A DNA stretch of 32,834 nt, from contig JAPUHN010000056.1 of assembly GCA_027297685.1 (NCBI GenBank), forward strand, positions 1 through 32,834, written 5' to 3'. Position numbers and translations under genes: made by a program. This document shows positions 15,170 to 24,510 of the stretch, one piece after another. Within the stretch, counting starts at the first letter, position 1, and each line of letters begins with the position of its first letter. Under the pieces are notes generated by a model. The model did no database searches. It was not told the origin of the DNA and saw only the letters and a program-made list of their open reading frames with translations. Source of the stretch: Alphaproteobacteria bacterium. GTDB taxonomy: Bacteria; Pseudomonadota; Alphaproteobacteria; UBA6615.

Positions 15170-16567
15170 TTATCCTGCCGTTGTAAGGCCGGATATAAAT
15201 TCGAGCTGCCAACGCATTTCGTCACTTGATAATGGAAAATCTTCCGACGCGGTCGCCCGCAGAACGTCACTCGGTGGAATGTGGGCCAGGTGCATTTGAA
15301 CGCGAGTCGCCAAACGCATCGATAAATCCGCTTTCCAACATAGTGCGACGATCGCTTTCGCGCTGCGCATAGAGATCGCGCGCGAGACCACGTCCACCGG
15401 CGTTTTAGACTTCAAGGCAACGGCATAAATAACGAACTCCTGCCCGCCACTGGCGAGCGCGCTCGATATCTCGTGGTCGTTAAGCTCGTCGTTCAGATAC
15501 ATCTGCCGAACGCGTTTGGTAACTACGCTCTCCTTAGTATCTTCAGAGTTTTCCGGCGTCTGATTGGCTGGCAAAGTCGCTTCGCCTTCGCGCTCTTCGG
15601 TCCCGTTAATAGGCGATAACTCAGATTCCTCAGAATGCTTGTCATCTAACGCCGGGTGCGCACTCTGTTGGGGCATATTAGTGAAATCATCGGAATCGAG
15701 CCGTCGCAGTACGACTTCTTTGATGGCGGAAATCGTATCCGCGTCGAGGTCGCCGCGTTTGCCCAGATCATCCAGCAACGGCGCAGCGACAATCTCGGCA
15801 ATCCGCATCGCCGCTTCGGCATGAAGATTGGGCCGATGCACCAGCGGTTTGTGCCACGTGGGTTCGCCCGAAGCCTGATCAACGATGCGATCGAGAGTTT
15901 CTTCTCGAATCTGGGTGCTTTCATTACCCAAAAGTGCGGCGATAGCCTCAGCATCGCCATTATGAACAATCGCGTCAGCTACATCCTCACCAAGCGCCAC
16001 GCGGCGGGCGATCGCACTGAGAGTACCGTGCACAGGATCGCTGGAGATAACACTGACAAGAAACTCCTCGCTGAGAACAGGTGAGTTCTCTAAGACCGGC
16101 TGAGAAACAGTTATTTCGCGATCGCGCGCCAAGCGTTCCATGACATCCACAGGCGCCTGCGGGCACTCTTTGAGGGTCTCCGCCAATATCTCTCGAACAC
16201 GCACCAATTGATCGCGTGCCAGAACTTCCAACGCGTCCATCGTTAATCGATAGATGTTGTCCTGCTGTCCATCTGCAAAGTTAACCGTAATGTCCGCAAT
16301 TTTCCCAGCAACGTCGGTTCTAACTTCATCCTTCTCGTCTTTCGCCAGCAGCAAGTCAGCGTGCCGAGGTGCTTTGAGATTGCGCGCAATGTTTCTACGA
16401 ACTTCGGTATCGGGATCGCTCGCCAAGTAATAGAGAATCTCGGGACGCACATCGTCACGCTGTGCGAGTTTTCGGCGCACTTCGAAATTGCCGTCGTGGG
16501 CGAGTCTCTTTTGATCCAGATAGGCCATCTGTCCGATCTCTACCTTTGTAGGTCCGGCATCGTTCAT
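15170..16567 (-). CDS. DUF2336 domain protein with HEAT-like repeats
   Basis: The 465-residue cytoplasmic protein has repeated helical units such as RRKLAQRDDVRPEILYYLAS, DTEVRRNIARNL and VRTDVAGKI, matching the HEAT-like DUF2336 family of Alphaproteobacteria. The family has no established biochemical function. An acidic, low-complexity linker (about residues 300-350, rich in Glu, Ser, Asn, Thr) separates it from a C-terminal helical part starting near RVRQMYLNDELND. No signal peptide or membrane helix is seen. It overlaps the end of the GGDEF gene by ATGA, so translation is coupled and a role in the same c-di-GMP pathway is a reasonable inference. By eye it is somewhat AT-richer than its neighbours. 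Confidence 0.8.
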   Translation of the reverse strand: MNDAGPTKVEIGQMAYLDQKRLAHDGNFEVRRKLAQRDDVRPEILYYLASDPDTEVRRNIARNLKAPRHADLLLAKDEKDEVRTDVAGKIADITVNFADGQQDNIYRLTMDALEVLARDQLVRVREILAETLKECPQAPVDVMERLARDREITVSQPVLENSPVLSEEFLVSVISSDPVHGTLSAIARRVALGEDVADAIVHNGDAEAIAALLGNESTQIREETLDRIVDQASGEPTWHKPLVHRPNLHAEAAMRIAEIVAAPLLDDLGKRGDLDADTISAIKEVVLRRLDSDDFTNMPQQSAHPALDDKHSEESELSPINGTEEREGEATLPANQTPENSEDTKESVVTKRVRQMYLNDELNDHEISSALASGGQEFVIYAVALKSKTPVDVVSRAISMRSAKAIVALCWKADLSMRLATRVQMHLAHIPPSDVLRATASEDFPLSSDEMRWQLEFISGLTTAG

Positions 16568-18321
16568 GATGCCACCTCGTCGCCGGAATCGTCCAATTTG
16601 GACAACCGAACCAAATCGTCCATGGCGCCGGCGGTTGACTCGATCGGTACTGCGCCGATCGCAATTTCGCCGTTTTGCTTGTTGTGGGCCTTAACGTCGT
16701 ACATCGCCCTGTCGGCACGGGCGACCAACTGACGGGTGTCGGCATCGTGAGCCGCATCGAATTCGACGATCCCGACCGATGCGCCAAGTTGCGGCATTCC
16801 TTCTCCGGAATAGCGCGACAATTCAGCTAACGCGATGGCGAGTTCGCCCGCCCGCCGCTTGGCGATGGTAAAGTCTACGCCGTCAAGCCAAACGACAAAT
16901 TCATCGCCGCCGATGCGCGCCACCAGATCATACGTTCGGCTTCGAGATTTCAGTATGTCAGCTACTTCGCCAAGGATTTTATCTCCGGTTTCGTGACCAA
17001 AGTTGTCGTTTATCGACTTAAAGTTATCCAGATCTACGTAAATCAACGCGCCGGAAGTATCGTTGCGGCGCGCGCGCGCAATGGCGGTATCTAGCGAAGC
17101 CTGGAACGCGCGGCGGTTCATCAAACCCGTTAGACCATCAGTGCTCGATAATCTCTCGAGTTCACGCTGATCGGAAATTTGGCGAAGCGCGATCGCCAAC
17201 TGTCCCGCGACGGCGCCGAGCATCGCCTCATCGTCGCCGCTCCACGGTTTCATATTCTCCGGCCGCGCCAACACAACCACTCCGTTTGGAACACCGCGAT
17301 AATGGGTGATCGACGCCATGATGCGATGGCCGTTTGCGGAGCTTCGAAAAGGCTCGGTCAGATCGCCCGAAGTTGGCAGTACCGACTCGATGACCAAACC
17401 GACAGGCCAGTCATCATGGGTCGCGTTGAGTTCGTATTCACCGGATTTCGTGCGGCTATAGACCGCCGCCGACGCCGATTCCGCCCGTCCCAGCATTGCT
17501 ACGGCGGCCTCGAGCATAGCCTCCGGCTTAGCTTGTTCACGTATCTGATTGACGATATAGGCGACAACCTGCTCGCGCACCTTGGCTTGCGCCAGTGCGC
17601 TGTCGCGCAAGCGTTCTTCCGTCACATCGCGGCACAGACCGCGCGCGCCCCGCCACGTCCCGTCGTGATCGACAACCGGCACAGCCGACGCGACCAGGCA
17701 AGCTTCTTGGCCGTCGCCGTCGCGCATCCAGATTTGAGTGCTGGTTACCGGAGTGCGGGTCGAAAAGGGAAGTTCAGACAAATCGACTTCGGTGTCGATG
17801 ACAAACTCTATGGGATGGTGGCCGACAAGATCTTCGGCCGAATACCCCATGGCGCCGTGAGGCGAGACAAAAACAAACACACCGTTCGCGTCGGTCTCCC
17901 AAGCGAAATCACTCGATATGACGACCAGGTCGCGATAGCGCTGGCGGGATTCGAACAACGCCTGACGGACATTCAGGTTGTACGTTTCGTCGCGCGCCAA
18001 CACGAGCGCACGTTCTCCGGCGATTGGCAGAACCACACATTCGTACCAGCTGTTCTTGCCGTCAGTCACAACTTCGAGCCGATCGGAAACGCTCCCGCCT
18101 GCTTCGAACGAAAGGGAAATCATTCCCCGCAACGAGCTGTTTTCGCCGGCCAACATCGACGGCACAAGATCCCGGCCAGACTTGTTTGCTTGTACAACAG
18201 TTCCGTCGCGCAAGACCTCTATGACCGGACCCGGCCAAGACTCAAACGACCCCGCAAGACCCGTCATCGGCGGCTCCGCGCTATCGGCAAAAACCCTATT
18301 TTTGTCTGCCTCGATGGTCAT
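16564..18321 (-). CDS. Diguanylate cyclase with PAS and GAF sensor domains
   Basis: The 585-residue soluble protein makes c-di-GMP from two GTP. Predicted order: a degenerate PAS (about 25-115), a second PAS (about 122-238, FAWETDANGVFVFVSP), a GAF-like region (about 250-385) and GGDEF (about 390-555). The catalytic motif RIGGDEF is intact (471-475), preceded five residues earlier by RTYD, an intact RxxD inhibitory site, so feedback control by product is expected. DGLTGLMNRRAF and DLDNFKSINDNFGHETGD are standard. No EAL domain is present. The ATG at 18321 has no Shine-Dalgarno but overlaps the stop of a 58-codon upstream ORF as ATGA. It overlaps the DUF2336 gene the same way. PAS ligand unknown. 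Confidence 0.94.
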   Translation of the reverse strand: MTIEADKNRVFADSAEPPMTGLAGSFESWPGPVIEVLRDGTVVQANKSGRDLVPSMLAGENSSLRGMISLSFEAGGSVSDRLEVVTDGKNSWYECVVLPIAGERALVLARDETYNLNVRQALFESRQRYRDLVVISSDFAWETDANGVFVFVSPHGAMGYSAEDLVGHHPIEFVIDTEVDLSELPFSTRTPVTSTQIWMRDGDGQEACLVASAVPVVDHDGTWRGARGLCRDVTEERLRDSALAQAKVREQVVAYIVNQIREQAKPEAMLEAAVAMLGRAESASAAVYSRTKSGEYELNATHDDWPVGLVIESVLPTSGDLTEPFRSSANGHRIMASITHYRGVPNGVVVLARPENMKPWSGDDEAMLGAVAGQLAIALRQISDQRELERLSSTDGLTGLMNRRAFQASLDTAIARARRNDTSGALIYVDLDNFKSINDNFGHETGDKILGEVADILKSRSRTYDLVARIGGDEFVVWLDGVDFTIAKRRAGELAIALAELSRYSGEGMPQLGASVGIVEFDAAHDADTRQLVARADRAMYDVKAHNKQNGEIAIGAVPIESTAGAMDDLVRLSKLDDSGDEVAS

Positions 18322-18494
18322 CGGACCGCTGCCAGGATCGACAACCGATCAGGCAAGAAGGCGGAAGAAATTGGCTCGTATTTTCTGACGCGAGACAAAT
18401 TTCCACCAAAGGCCGCGCGCGGGGCGTGCGCGATGCTCGAAATTTTTTGAATTTCAGCTGCAACCGTAACTGATGGGGAAATCCTTAACCCCAT
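18318..18494 (-). CDS. Possible 58-aa upstream ORF coupled to the diguanylate cyclase
   Basis: Too short for the ORF track. It runs from ATG at 18494 to TGA at 18320-18318, which overlaps the cyclase ATG as ATGA. GGAAG lies 7 nt before its ATG, whereas the cyclase itself has no Shine-Dalgarno. The peptide (starting MGLRISPSVTVAAEIQKISS) matches no family known to me and has no membrane helix. Its start codon lies in an inverted repeat. It may be a leader ORF that delivers ribosomes to the cyclase, or a chance frame; codon use gives no strong support. Confidence 0.35.
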   Translation of the reverse strand: MGLRISPSVTVAAEIQKISSIAHAPRAAFGGNLSRVRKYEPISSAFLPDRLSILAAVR

Positions 18495-18655
18495 GATATT
18501 GCTTCCATTTTCGTTATCTTGCGCGGACCAATCGAGACGCGCCTCATACTAGTGGCGGAAGCTCCATGCTAGGTCTGGCGCAGTTAAAGAAGTCTTAGTT
18601 TGAATTGTCTGCAATTTCGGGCGAAAACTCGCTCTCATCCTAGGTTTTCGCGCGC
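18322..18655. other. Divergent intergenic gap (334 bp)
   Basis: This gap separates the minus-strand cyclase from the plus-strand HAD gene. It holds the possible 58-codon ORF and the inverted repeat listed separately. In the remaining stretch, 18495-18655, no well-spaced -35/-10 pair was found for either direction and no RNA gene was recognised. It is visibly AT-richer than the coding regions. Promoters for both genes should lie here. Confidence 0.6.
18473..18494. other. Inverted repeat overlapping the uORF start
   Basis: ATGGGG and CCCCAT flank a 10-nt spacer, a perfect 6-bp inverted repeat. In minus-strand RNA the left arm contains the AUG of the 58-codon ORF. It could be a protein operator or a hairpin that hides this start codon. 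There is no U-tract, so it is not a terminator. Confidence 0.35.
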
Positions 18656-19360
18656 ATGAATCGGTCGATCCCATTACACGATTCGGAATGTTGGGTGTTC
18701 GATCTCGACAACACCCTTTATCCCGCTTCGAACGGGCTGATGGCGGAGGTGTCGTCACGCATGACGCTGTTTGTCGCGCAGGTTCTTGGTGTCGCTGCGG
18801 ACGAGGCGCTGGTTGAGCAGAAACAGCTTTATCGAAAACACGGGACGACACTGCGCGGCCTGATGGATGAATACGCGGTTGACCCCTGGTCGTTCTTGGA
18901 TTTCGTGCATCAGGTCGACTACGGCCAAGTCGACCCAAGTCCCCGCCTCGCCGAAGCGCTGCTAGCGTTGCCGGGCCGCAAAATCGTATTCACAAACGCG
19001 TCGACAAAACATGCCGAACGGGTGCTCGACCGTCTGGGCGTAGCCCATCACTTTGAAGGCGTGTTCGACGTGGCGGCGGCCTCGTGGCAACCCAAACCCC
19101 ATCCGACAGCATACCAGACGCTTGTCGAGCGGCACCAAATCACGCCCGCTCGTTCGGTCATGGTCGAAGATATTGCGCCCAACCTGGAACCCGCCGCAGC
19201 GCTTGGCATGACCACAGTGTGGCTGCGTCACCAAGACGCCACAGTCCCCGCCTGGACGACGCCCGGCGAGGCAGGCGATTACGTGCACCACAAGATCGGC
19301 AATCTGATCGAGTGGCTTGGATCGCTTTCCGCGTCACAATCGCAACCGTTGGACCGTTGA
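18656..19360 (+). CDS. HAD-family pyrimidine 5'-nucleotidase-like hydrolase
   Basis: The 234-residue HAD hydrolase shows motif I FDLDNTLYPA, motif II FTNAS, motif III lysine in QPKPHPTAY and motif IV EDIAPNLEPAAALGM. The YPA after motif I and the overall layout match the SDT1-like pyrimidine 5'-nucleotidase subgroup common next to dapD in Alphaproteobacteria, from memory. Nucleotide dephosphorylation is therefore likely but the substrate is not proved. No strong Shine-Dalgarno precedes the ATG at 18656. It is followed 78 nt later by dapD on the same strand. Confidence 0.88.
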   Translation: MNRSIPLHDSECWVFDLDNTLYPASNGLMAEVSSRMTLFVAQVLGVAADEALVEQKQLYRKHGTTLRGLMDEYAVDPWSFLDFVHQVDYGQVDPSPRLAEALLALPGRKIVFTNASTKHAERVLDRLGVAHHFEGVFDVAAASWQPKPHPTAYQTLVERHQITPARSVMVEDIAPNLEPAAALGMTTVWLRHQDATVPAWTTPGEAGDYVHHKIGNLIEWLGSLSASQSQPLDR

Positions 19361-19438
19361 CAGCAGCCCCTCCCGAGCGCCATTTTCTGCGCGCATGTGG
19401 CCCGGCCACAAAACGCAGCGCGACCCGGCGAGGACGAT

Positions 19439-20284
19439 ATGACGACGAGTGATCTTCAAGCAGCGGTGGAGGCCGCGTGGGACGACCGCGACGCCATCAG
19501 TCTCGATACACAGGGCGAAGCGCGCGATGCGGTCGAAAACGCGCTCGACCTGCTCGACCGGGGCGAGGCACGGGTCGCCGAAAAGTCGGGCACCGAATGG
19601 ATCGTCAACGAATGGCTCAAGAAAGCCGTGCTGTTGTCGTTCCGGCTCAACGACATGACGATGATCGCCGGCGGGCCCGGCGACAACACCGCCTGGTGGG
19701 ACAAGGTGCCATCGAAGTTTGCCGGCTGGGGCGAGGCCGATTTCCGCGACGCCGGGTTCCGAGCGGTGCCGCATTGTGTGGTGCGTCATTCCGCCTATGT
19801 CGCGCCCGGTGTCGTGCTAATGCCCAGCTTTGTCAACCTTGGCGCCTATGTCGACAGTGGTACCATGATCGACACTTGGGCGACTGTGGGAAGCTGCGCG
19901 CAGATCGGTAAAAACGTTCACTTGTCCGGTGGCGCGGGCATCGGTGGTGTGCTCGAACCGTTACAGGCGGGCCCTGTTATTATCGAGGACAACTGCTTTA
20001 TCGGCGCCCGTTCAGAGGTCGCCGAAGGGGTCATTGTCGAACAGGGGGCGGTGCTGTCGATGGGCGTTTATATCGGCGCCTCGACCAAGATTATCGATCG
20101 TGAAACCGGTGATGTGACCGTCGGCCGCGTACCCGCCTACGCGGTGGTCGTGCCAGGCACTCTGCCGGGGCGGCCCCTGCCGGATGGTTCGCCCGGCCCC
20201 AATCTATATTGCGCGGTAATCGTCAAGCGGGTCGACGAGCAGACCCGATCGAAAACGTCGATCAACGAACTGTTGCGCGAATAA
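19439..20284 (+). CDS. dapD: Tetrahydrodipicolinate N-succinyltransferase
   Basis: DapD succinylates tetrahydrodipicolinate from succinyl-CoA in the lysine/diaminopimelate pathway. The 281-residue protein has an N-terminal helical domain and a left-handed beta helix built of hexapeptide repeats ([20 protein letters not shown]), the active-site region [17 protein letters not shown], and [20 protein letters not shown]. The ORF track begins at a GTG (19397); ATG 19439 after GAGGA with a 4-nt spacer gives the usual N-terminus [14 protein letters not shown]. It lies 25 nt before dapE. Confidence 0.97.
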   Translation: MTTSDLQAAVEAAWDDRDAISLDTQGEARDAVENALDLLDRGEARVAEKSGTEWIVNEWLKKAVLLSFRLNDMTMIAGGPGDNTAWWDKVPSKFAGWGEADFRDAGFRAVPHCVVRHSAYVAPGVVLMPSFVNLGAYVDSGTMIDTWATVGSCAQIGKNVHLSGGAGIGGVLEPLQAGPVIIEDNCFIGARSEVAEGVIVEQGAVLSMGVYIGASTKIIDRETGDVTVGRVPAYAVVVPGTLPGRPLPDGSPGPNLYCAVIVKRVDEQTRSKTSINELLRE

Positions 20285-20309
20285 CCATGCACGCCTGGCC
20301 ACCAACTCC

Positions 20310-21506
20310 ATGACAGCCGAGCCACAATCGCCCGCCATCGAACCAGTTGCGCTGGCCCAAGCGTTGATCCGGCGCCCCAGCGTCACGCCGGTCGATGCCG
20401 GCGCATTGGATGTGTTGCGCGCGGCCCTCGACACTATCGGCTTCGAATGCCACGTCATGACATTTTCCGAACCTGGCACCGACGACGTGACCAACCTCTA
20501 TGCGCGGCTCGGAACCGGTACGCCCAATTTCTGCTTCGCCGGGCACACCGATGTGGTGCCGACCGGCGCCACCGAAAATTGGGACCACGATCCGTTTTCT
20601 GGTGACATTATCGACGGGTCGTTGTTCGGCCGCGGCGCGGCCGACATGAAAAGCGCCATCGCAGCCTTTGTTGGCGCAGTCGCTCGTTTTCGCGCCACCC
20701 ACGGCGACCCGGCGGACTGGCCGCACGCGGGGTCGATCAGTCTGTTGATTAGCGGCGACGAAGAAGGCCCAGCAATCAACGGAACGCGCAAGGTCCTCGA
20801 CTGGCTTGCCGCGCGCAACGAAACTATCGACGCTTGCGTGGTCGGCGAGCCGACCAACCCCGTCGAACTGGGCGACATGATTAAAATCGGACGGCGCGGA
20901 AGTCTGGTCGGAACGGTGACCGTGCACGGTGTCCAGGGCCACACCGCCTACCCCCATTTGGCGGACAACCCCGTGCATCGGCTGCTGAATATGTTGCAGA
21001 CCTTGACCGCCAATCCGCTGGACGACGGCTCGGACCAATTTCAACCGTCGACCTTGCAAGTATCGACCGTCGATGTTGGCAACCCGACCTCGAATGTCAT
21101 CCCGGCATCGGCAATGGCGCGATTCAATATCCGCTTCAACGATCACCACACCTCGCAAAGCCTGACCAAATGGCTGCACGGGATATTCTCATCGGCGCTT
21201 GGCGATGGCACGGCGCGCTATGAACTCGATATCCACGTCACCGGCGAAAGTTTTCTAACGCCGCCTGGCCCCCTGAGCGATCTTCTGGTAGCGGCCATCG
21301 AGCAAGTCACCGGGCGGACGCCGCAGCTCAGTACGACCGGCGGCACCTCAGACGCGCGTTTTATAAAGGACCACTGTCCGGTGGCTGAATTCGGCCTGGT
21401 CGGACAGACCATGCATCAGGCGAACGAACACGTCGCCTGCGCCGACATCGATACACTCAGTGAGATTTACCGCGTCGTGCTGGAGAGATATTTTGCCGCC
21501 GCCTGA
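20310..21506 (+). CDS. dapE: Succinyl-diaminopimelate desuccinylase
   Basis: DapE removes succinate from N-succinyl-LL-diaminopimelate, supplying lysine and peptidoglycan precursors. The 398-residue M20 enzyme has [11 protein letters not shown] (His79, Asp81), [20 protein letters not shown] (bridging Asp112), the catalytic SGDEEG and [10 protein letters not shown] near the C-terminus, and MHQANEHV with the last metal histidine. The family is the same as the peptidase at 5474, but this copy follows dapD directly and matches DapE throughout. Confidence 0.96.
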   Translation: MTAEPQSPAIEPVALAQALIRRPSVTPVDAGALDVLRAALDTIGFECHVMTFSEPGTDDVTNLYARLGTGTPNFCFAGHTDVVPTGATENWDHDPFSGDIIDGSLFGRGAADMKSAIAAFVGAVARFRATHGDPADWPHAGSISLLISGDEEGPAINGTRKVLDWLAARNETIDACVVGEPTNPVELGDMIKIGRRGSLVGTVTVHGVQGHTAYPHLADNPVHRLLNMLQTLTANPLDDGSDQFQPSTLQVSTVDVGNPTSNVIPASAMARFNIRFNDHHTSQSLTKWLHGIFSSALGDGTARYELDIHVTGESFLTPPGPLSDLLVAAIEQVTGRTPQLSTTGGTSDARFIKDHCPVAEFGLVGQTMHQANEHVACADIDTLSEIYRVVLERYFAAA

Positions 21507-21518
21507 ACACCACCGCCG

Positions 21519-22118
21519 GTGTCGCCTGCCGTGATCAGCGGACGCGAAGTGGCGATTGGCATTTATGGCGCTTGGCGGCTGCTGCGTTTTGACCGAGCCG
21601 CCATTCGGTATTTCGACTCAACGCTCGACGGCTTGTGGAAATCTTTTTATGCCGCCCTGATCGTTGTCCCGGCTATCATCGTCTTGCGGGTGCTCTTCGT
21701 CGCGGCCAATCCCGAGGTGTTTTCCGAGGCTGGAACGATCCGAATCGCGACAGTGTTTGCGATCGACTATGTCTACCAGTGGGTGCTCTTTCCACTCGTC
21801 ATGATCTCCCTCGCCGATCGCATCGGGCGCAGCGGCCAGTACATAACATTCATTGTCGCGCGCAACTGGTCACAGGTCATACAGATCGCGATTTTTCTTC
21901 CCGCAGCCCTGCTGTTTGAGATGAGCGGCGCCGATGATCCAGGTGTGGGAGGGACGATTCTAATCGTGGCGTATTTGGTAACGTGGGTTTACGAGTGGTT
22001 TATCACGCGAAGCGCGCTGGATATTCCGGGCCTGACGGCCGCCCTGATCGTTTTGTTGGGCGTCGCGATCAGTTTCGCGATTTCAATCGTAGGCGAAGTC
22101 CTCATCGGCGCCGTCTGA
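21519..22118 (+). CDS. Unknown integral membrane protein
   Basis: The 199-residue protein starts at GTG 21519, 12 nt after dapE. I do not recognise a family. An amphipathic N-terminus (IYGAWRLLRFDRAAIRYFDS) precedes about five hydrophobic helices: near residues 42-62, 75-98, 117-133, 144-163 and 170-199. No enzymatic motif or long soluble domain is seen. The conserved-looking tryptophans and charged residues between helices favour a real protein, as does its tight junction with dapE. Function unknown; the neighbours (lysine/peptidoglycan precursors) are only a weak hint. Confidence 0.75.
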   Translation: MSPAVISGREVAIGIYGAWRLLRFDRAAIRYFDSTLDGLWKSFYAALIVVPAIIVLRVLFVAANPEVFSEAGTIRIATVFAIDYVYQWVLFPLVMISLADRIGRSGQYITFIVARNWSQVIQIAIFLPAALLFEMSGADDPGVGGTILIVAYLVTWVYEWFITRSALDIPGLTAALIVLLGVAISFAISIVGEVLIGAV

Positions 22119-22122
22119 CGTA

Positions 22123-22156
22123 ACGACCAGCGCTAGAGCAGTGCCCGGCCGGTCGT
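22123..22156. terminator. Possible bidirectional terminator between convergent genes
   Basis: ACGACC and GGTCGT form a 6-bp inverted repeat enclosing a 22-nt GC-rich segment, placed exactly between the convergent stops of the membrane-protein gene and truA. On the plus strand it is followed only by TT. The stem is short, so this is a weak call. Confidence 0.3.
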
Positions 22157-22157
22157 T

Positions 22158-22898
22158 TCACGGATAATCGACCTGAACCAGATACAACCCTTCCGGTGGC
22201 GCGGTGGGCCCGGCGGCGGTGCGATCGCACGCGGCGAGCGCTGCCCGGACATCGGCCACTGTCCATTTTCCCGTACCGACCCACATCAACGTGCCGACCA
22301 TGTTGCGCACCTGATGGTGCAAAAATGATCGCGCGACGGCAGTAACGGATATCTCAGTACCATTGCGCGAGACATCCAATTGGTCGAGGGTTTTTACTGG
22401 CGACTTTGCCTGACAACTCGCCGCCCGAAATGACGAAAAATCATGGTGTCCGACCAATACCTGCGCCGCCGCTTGCATGTCGGCCGCATCGACCGTCTTG
22501 GGAATCCACCAAACCTTGTCGCGCTCGATCGCCGGCGGCGGGCGCCGATTGAGGATACGATAATGATAATGCCGGCGAACCGCGGAAAACCGGGCATGAA
22601 AGGCATCGTCGACCGGATCGGCACTGAGAATTGTGACCGGTACCTTGCGAAGATAGTGATTGAGCGCATCGCGTACCGTATCGGCATCGGTTTCGCGCTC
22701 GATATCGCAGTGCGCGACCTGTCCCATAGCATGCACGCCGGCGTCGGTCCGGCCGGCGCCATAAACGCTCACGGGCGTGCCGCAAAAGGCCTCCACCGCC
22801 GCTTCCACTTCGGCCTGCACGGAAGGCCCGTTATCCTGCCGCTGCCAGCCGACAAACGGCGTTCCGTCATACTCCAGGGTCAACTTGTAGCGGGTCAC
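22158..22898 (-). CDS. truA: tRNA pseudouridine synthase A
   Basis: TruA makes pseudouridine at positions 38-40 of the tRNA anticodon arm. The 246-residue protein opens with [18 protein letters not shown] and carries the catalytic Asp in [33 protein letters not shown] and [11 protein letters not shown] are also typical. It starts with GTG inside a GTGA overlap with the fmt stop, so it is translated from the def-fmt-truA transcript. Confidence 0.96.
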   Translation of the reverse strand: MTRYKLTLEYDGTPFVGWQRQDNGPSVQAEVEAAVEAFCGTPVSVYGAGRTDAGVHAMGQVAHCDIERETDADTVRDALNHYLRKVPVTILSADPVDDAFHARFSAVRRHYHYRILNRRPPPAIERDKVWWIPKTVDAADMQAAAQVLVGHHDFSSFRAASCQAKSPVKTLDQLDVSRNGTEISVTAVARSFLHHQVRNMVGTLMWVGTGKWTVADVRAALAACDRTAAGPTAPPEGLYLVQVDYP

Positions 22899-23821
22899 GC
22901 GAGTACTGAGCCCACCGCGATCGGATAGCCGCGCAACAAATCCGCCGCCGCAACCGGGGCGCGGCCCTCGCGCTGAACGACCGCCAACCGCAATGCGCCT
23001 TCGCCGCAGGCGACAGTCAATTGGTCGTCGAGTACGGTTCCCGGCTCACCTGAACCGGCTACAGCTTCAGTCGAGATGGCCTTCAATCGATCGCCGTTAC
23101 ATTCGAACCAGGCACCGGGCCACGGCGAAAACGCACGCACCTGGCGTTCCAACTGGGTGGCGGGCCGGCGCCAATCGAGGCGGCCCTCGTCGCGGGTCAA
23201 TTTTGCGGCGTAAGTTACGCCCTCCTCGCTCTGAGGTATCGGCGTGATGCGGCCCGCCGCGAGCCCGTCCAGGGCCTCCACGATCAGACGAGCGCCGAGC
23301 GCCGACAGTTGATCCTGCAACGCCTCGGCGGTTGTCGACGCCGCAATCGACACCGTTTGCCGCAGCAGCTCCGGGCCGGTGTCGAGGCCTTCGTCCATCG
23401 CCATGATGGTGACGCCGGTCTCGCGATCGCCGGCCAATATCGCCCGTTGGATCGGCGCCGCACCGCGCCAGCGCGGCAGCAGGGAGGCGTGGATGTTAAT
23501 GCAGCCCCAGCGCGGCGCGTCGAGTATAGGTTTCGGCAATATCAGGCCATAAGCGACAACCACCGCGGCATCGAGTTCGAGCGCGGCGAAATCCGCCTGC
23601 ACATCACCATCCTTGAGGGTTTGCGGCGTGCGCACCGCAATGTCCAATTTCTCGGCCGTCTGGTGCACCGGCGAACGGCGCTTCTTTTCACCTCGCCCCG
23701 CCGCGCGCGGCGGCTGGGTATAGACACAGACGATCTCGTGCCCGGCCTCAACCAGTGCTTGCTGGGCCGGAACCGCGAAATTCGGTGTGCCGAAGAATGC
23801 GAGGCGCATGGGTAGGGTCAT
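22895..23821 (-). CDS. fmt: Methionyl-tRNA formyltransferase
   Basis: Fmt formylates initiator Met-tRNA using 10-formyl-tetrahydrofolate. The protein has [18 protein letters not shown] at the N-terminus, [12 protein letters not shown], the catalytic and folate-binding [18 protein letters not shown], and [11 protein letters not shown]. The ORF track begins at TTG 23824; the adjacent ATG 23821 is preferred (308 residues), and ATG 23809 is possible since no Shine-Dalgarno decides it. It lies 34 nt after def, whose product removes the formyl group again. Confidence 0.96.
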   Translation of the reverse strand: MTLPMRLAFFGTPNFAVPAQQALVEAGHEIVCVYTQPPRAAGRGEKKRRSPVHQTAEKLDIAVRTPQTLKDGDVQADFAALELDAAVVVAYGLILPKPILDAPRWGCINIHASLLPRWRGAAPIQRAILAGDRETGVTIMAMDEGLDTGPELLRQTVSIAASTTAEALQDQLSALGARLIVEALDGLAAGRITPIPQSEEGVTYAAKLTRDEGRLDWRRPATQLERQVRAFSPWPGAWFECNGDRLKAISTEAVAGSGEPGTVLDDQLTVACGEGALRLAVVQREGRAPVAAADLLRGYPIAVGSVLA

Positions 23822-23855
23822 CAAAATTTGTCGACAGGTACGGCGTCGCCGCCGT

Positions 23856-24374
23856 TCAGGCCGCTTCCTTCTGCCGCTTCAATTTCTTCATCTTGCGTAG
23901 AATAATATTGCGCTTAAGCGGCGACAGGTAGTCGACAAACAATATCCCCTCGAGGTGATCCATCTCGTGCTGCACGCACGCGGCGAGCAATCCGTCGGCG
24001 CTCATTTCCTGCGATTCGCCTTGTTGATCGAGGTAGCGTATCCGAACCTCGCTCGGGCGCTCGATCTCGGCAAAATGATCGGGCAGACTGAGGCAGCCTT
24101 CTTCGGCAAGGTATAATTCGTCAGACGACCAGACAATTTCCGGATTAACCAGTTGAATCGGTTGCCGGTCTTCGCCCTCGCGCGTTACGTCACAAACGAG
24201 GATTCGGCGCGTATCGCCAATCTGGGGCGCCGACAGGCCGATTCCCGGCGCCGCATACATGGTCTCGAGCATATCGCGCGTGAGATCGCGCACCGACTGG
24301 TCGACGGTCTCGACCGGGCGGCATTTGATCTTCAGGCGCGGGTCGGGCGCATAGATGATAGGCAGCAGGGCCAT
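23856..24374 (-). CDS. def: Peptide deformylase
   Basis: This metalloenzyme removes the N-formyl group from new proteins. All three motifs are present in 172 residues: [10 protein letters not shown] (Ser for the more usual Ala in the first motif), EEGCLSLP with the metal Cys, and QHEMDHLEG with the two metal histidines and catalytic Glu. The C-terminus is basic ([13 protein letters not shown]), as in type I enzymes. It is first of the def-fmt-truA unit and diverges from rmuC. Confidence 0.97.
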   Translation of the reverse strand: MALLPIIYAPDPRLKIKCRPVETVDQSVRDLTRDMLETMYAAPGIGLSAPQIGDTRRILVCDVTREGEDRQPIQLVNPEIVWSSDELYLAEEGCLSLPDHFAEIERPSEVRIRYLDQQGESQEMSADGLLAACVQHEMDHLEGILFVDYLSPLKRNIILRKMKKLKRQKEAA

Positions 24375-24480
24375 CGATGGCGCAACCTTTCAAATAAACA
24401 CTGTAAGACATTGAGTTGTCGCCGTTACCTATGATCTTGCCCTCGCCGCGTCAAGATGTCCGCCGACTCGGCAGATCGGT

Positions 24481-24489
24481 TGCTAGAAT
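24481..24489 (+). promoter_or_regulatory. Possible extended -10 promoter for rmuC
   Basis: TGCTAGAAT fits an extended -10 element (TGn followed by a five-of-six match to TATAAT). No -35 was found at proper spacing. It would start a transcript about 15 nt before the rmuC ATG, which has AGGAAGG upstream. Confidence 0.3.
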
Positions 24490-24510
24490 GGCCCCAGGAA
24501 GGGCTGAATC

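Noticed and set aside
17179-18450. 423-aa plus-strand ORF opposite the diguanylate cyclase
   Set aside because: It is fully antisense to a protein with clear PAS and GGDEF motifs, is rich in Arg, His and Ala without any domain, and has the look of a GC-rich shadow frame.
20262-21179. 305-aa minus-strand ORF opposite dapE
   Set aside because: It is a shadow of dapE, which has all M20 motifs and follows dapD.
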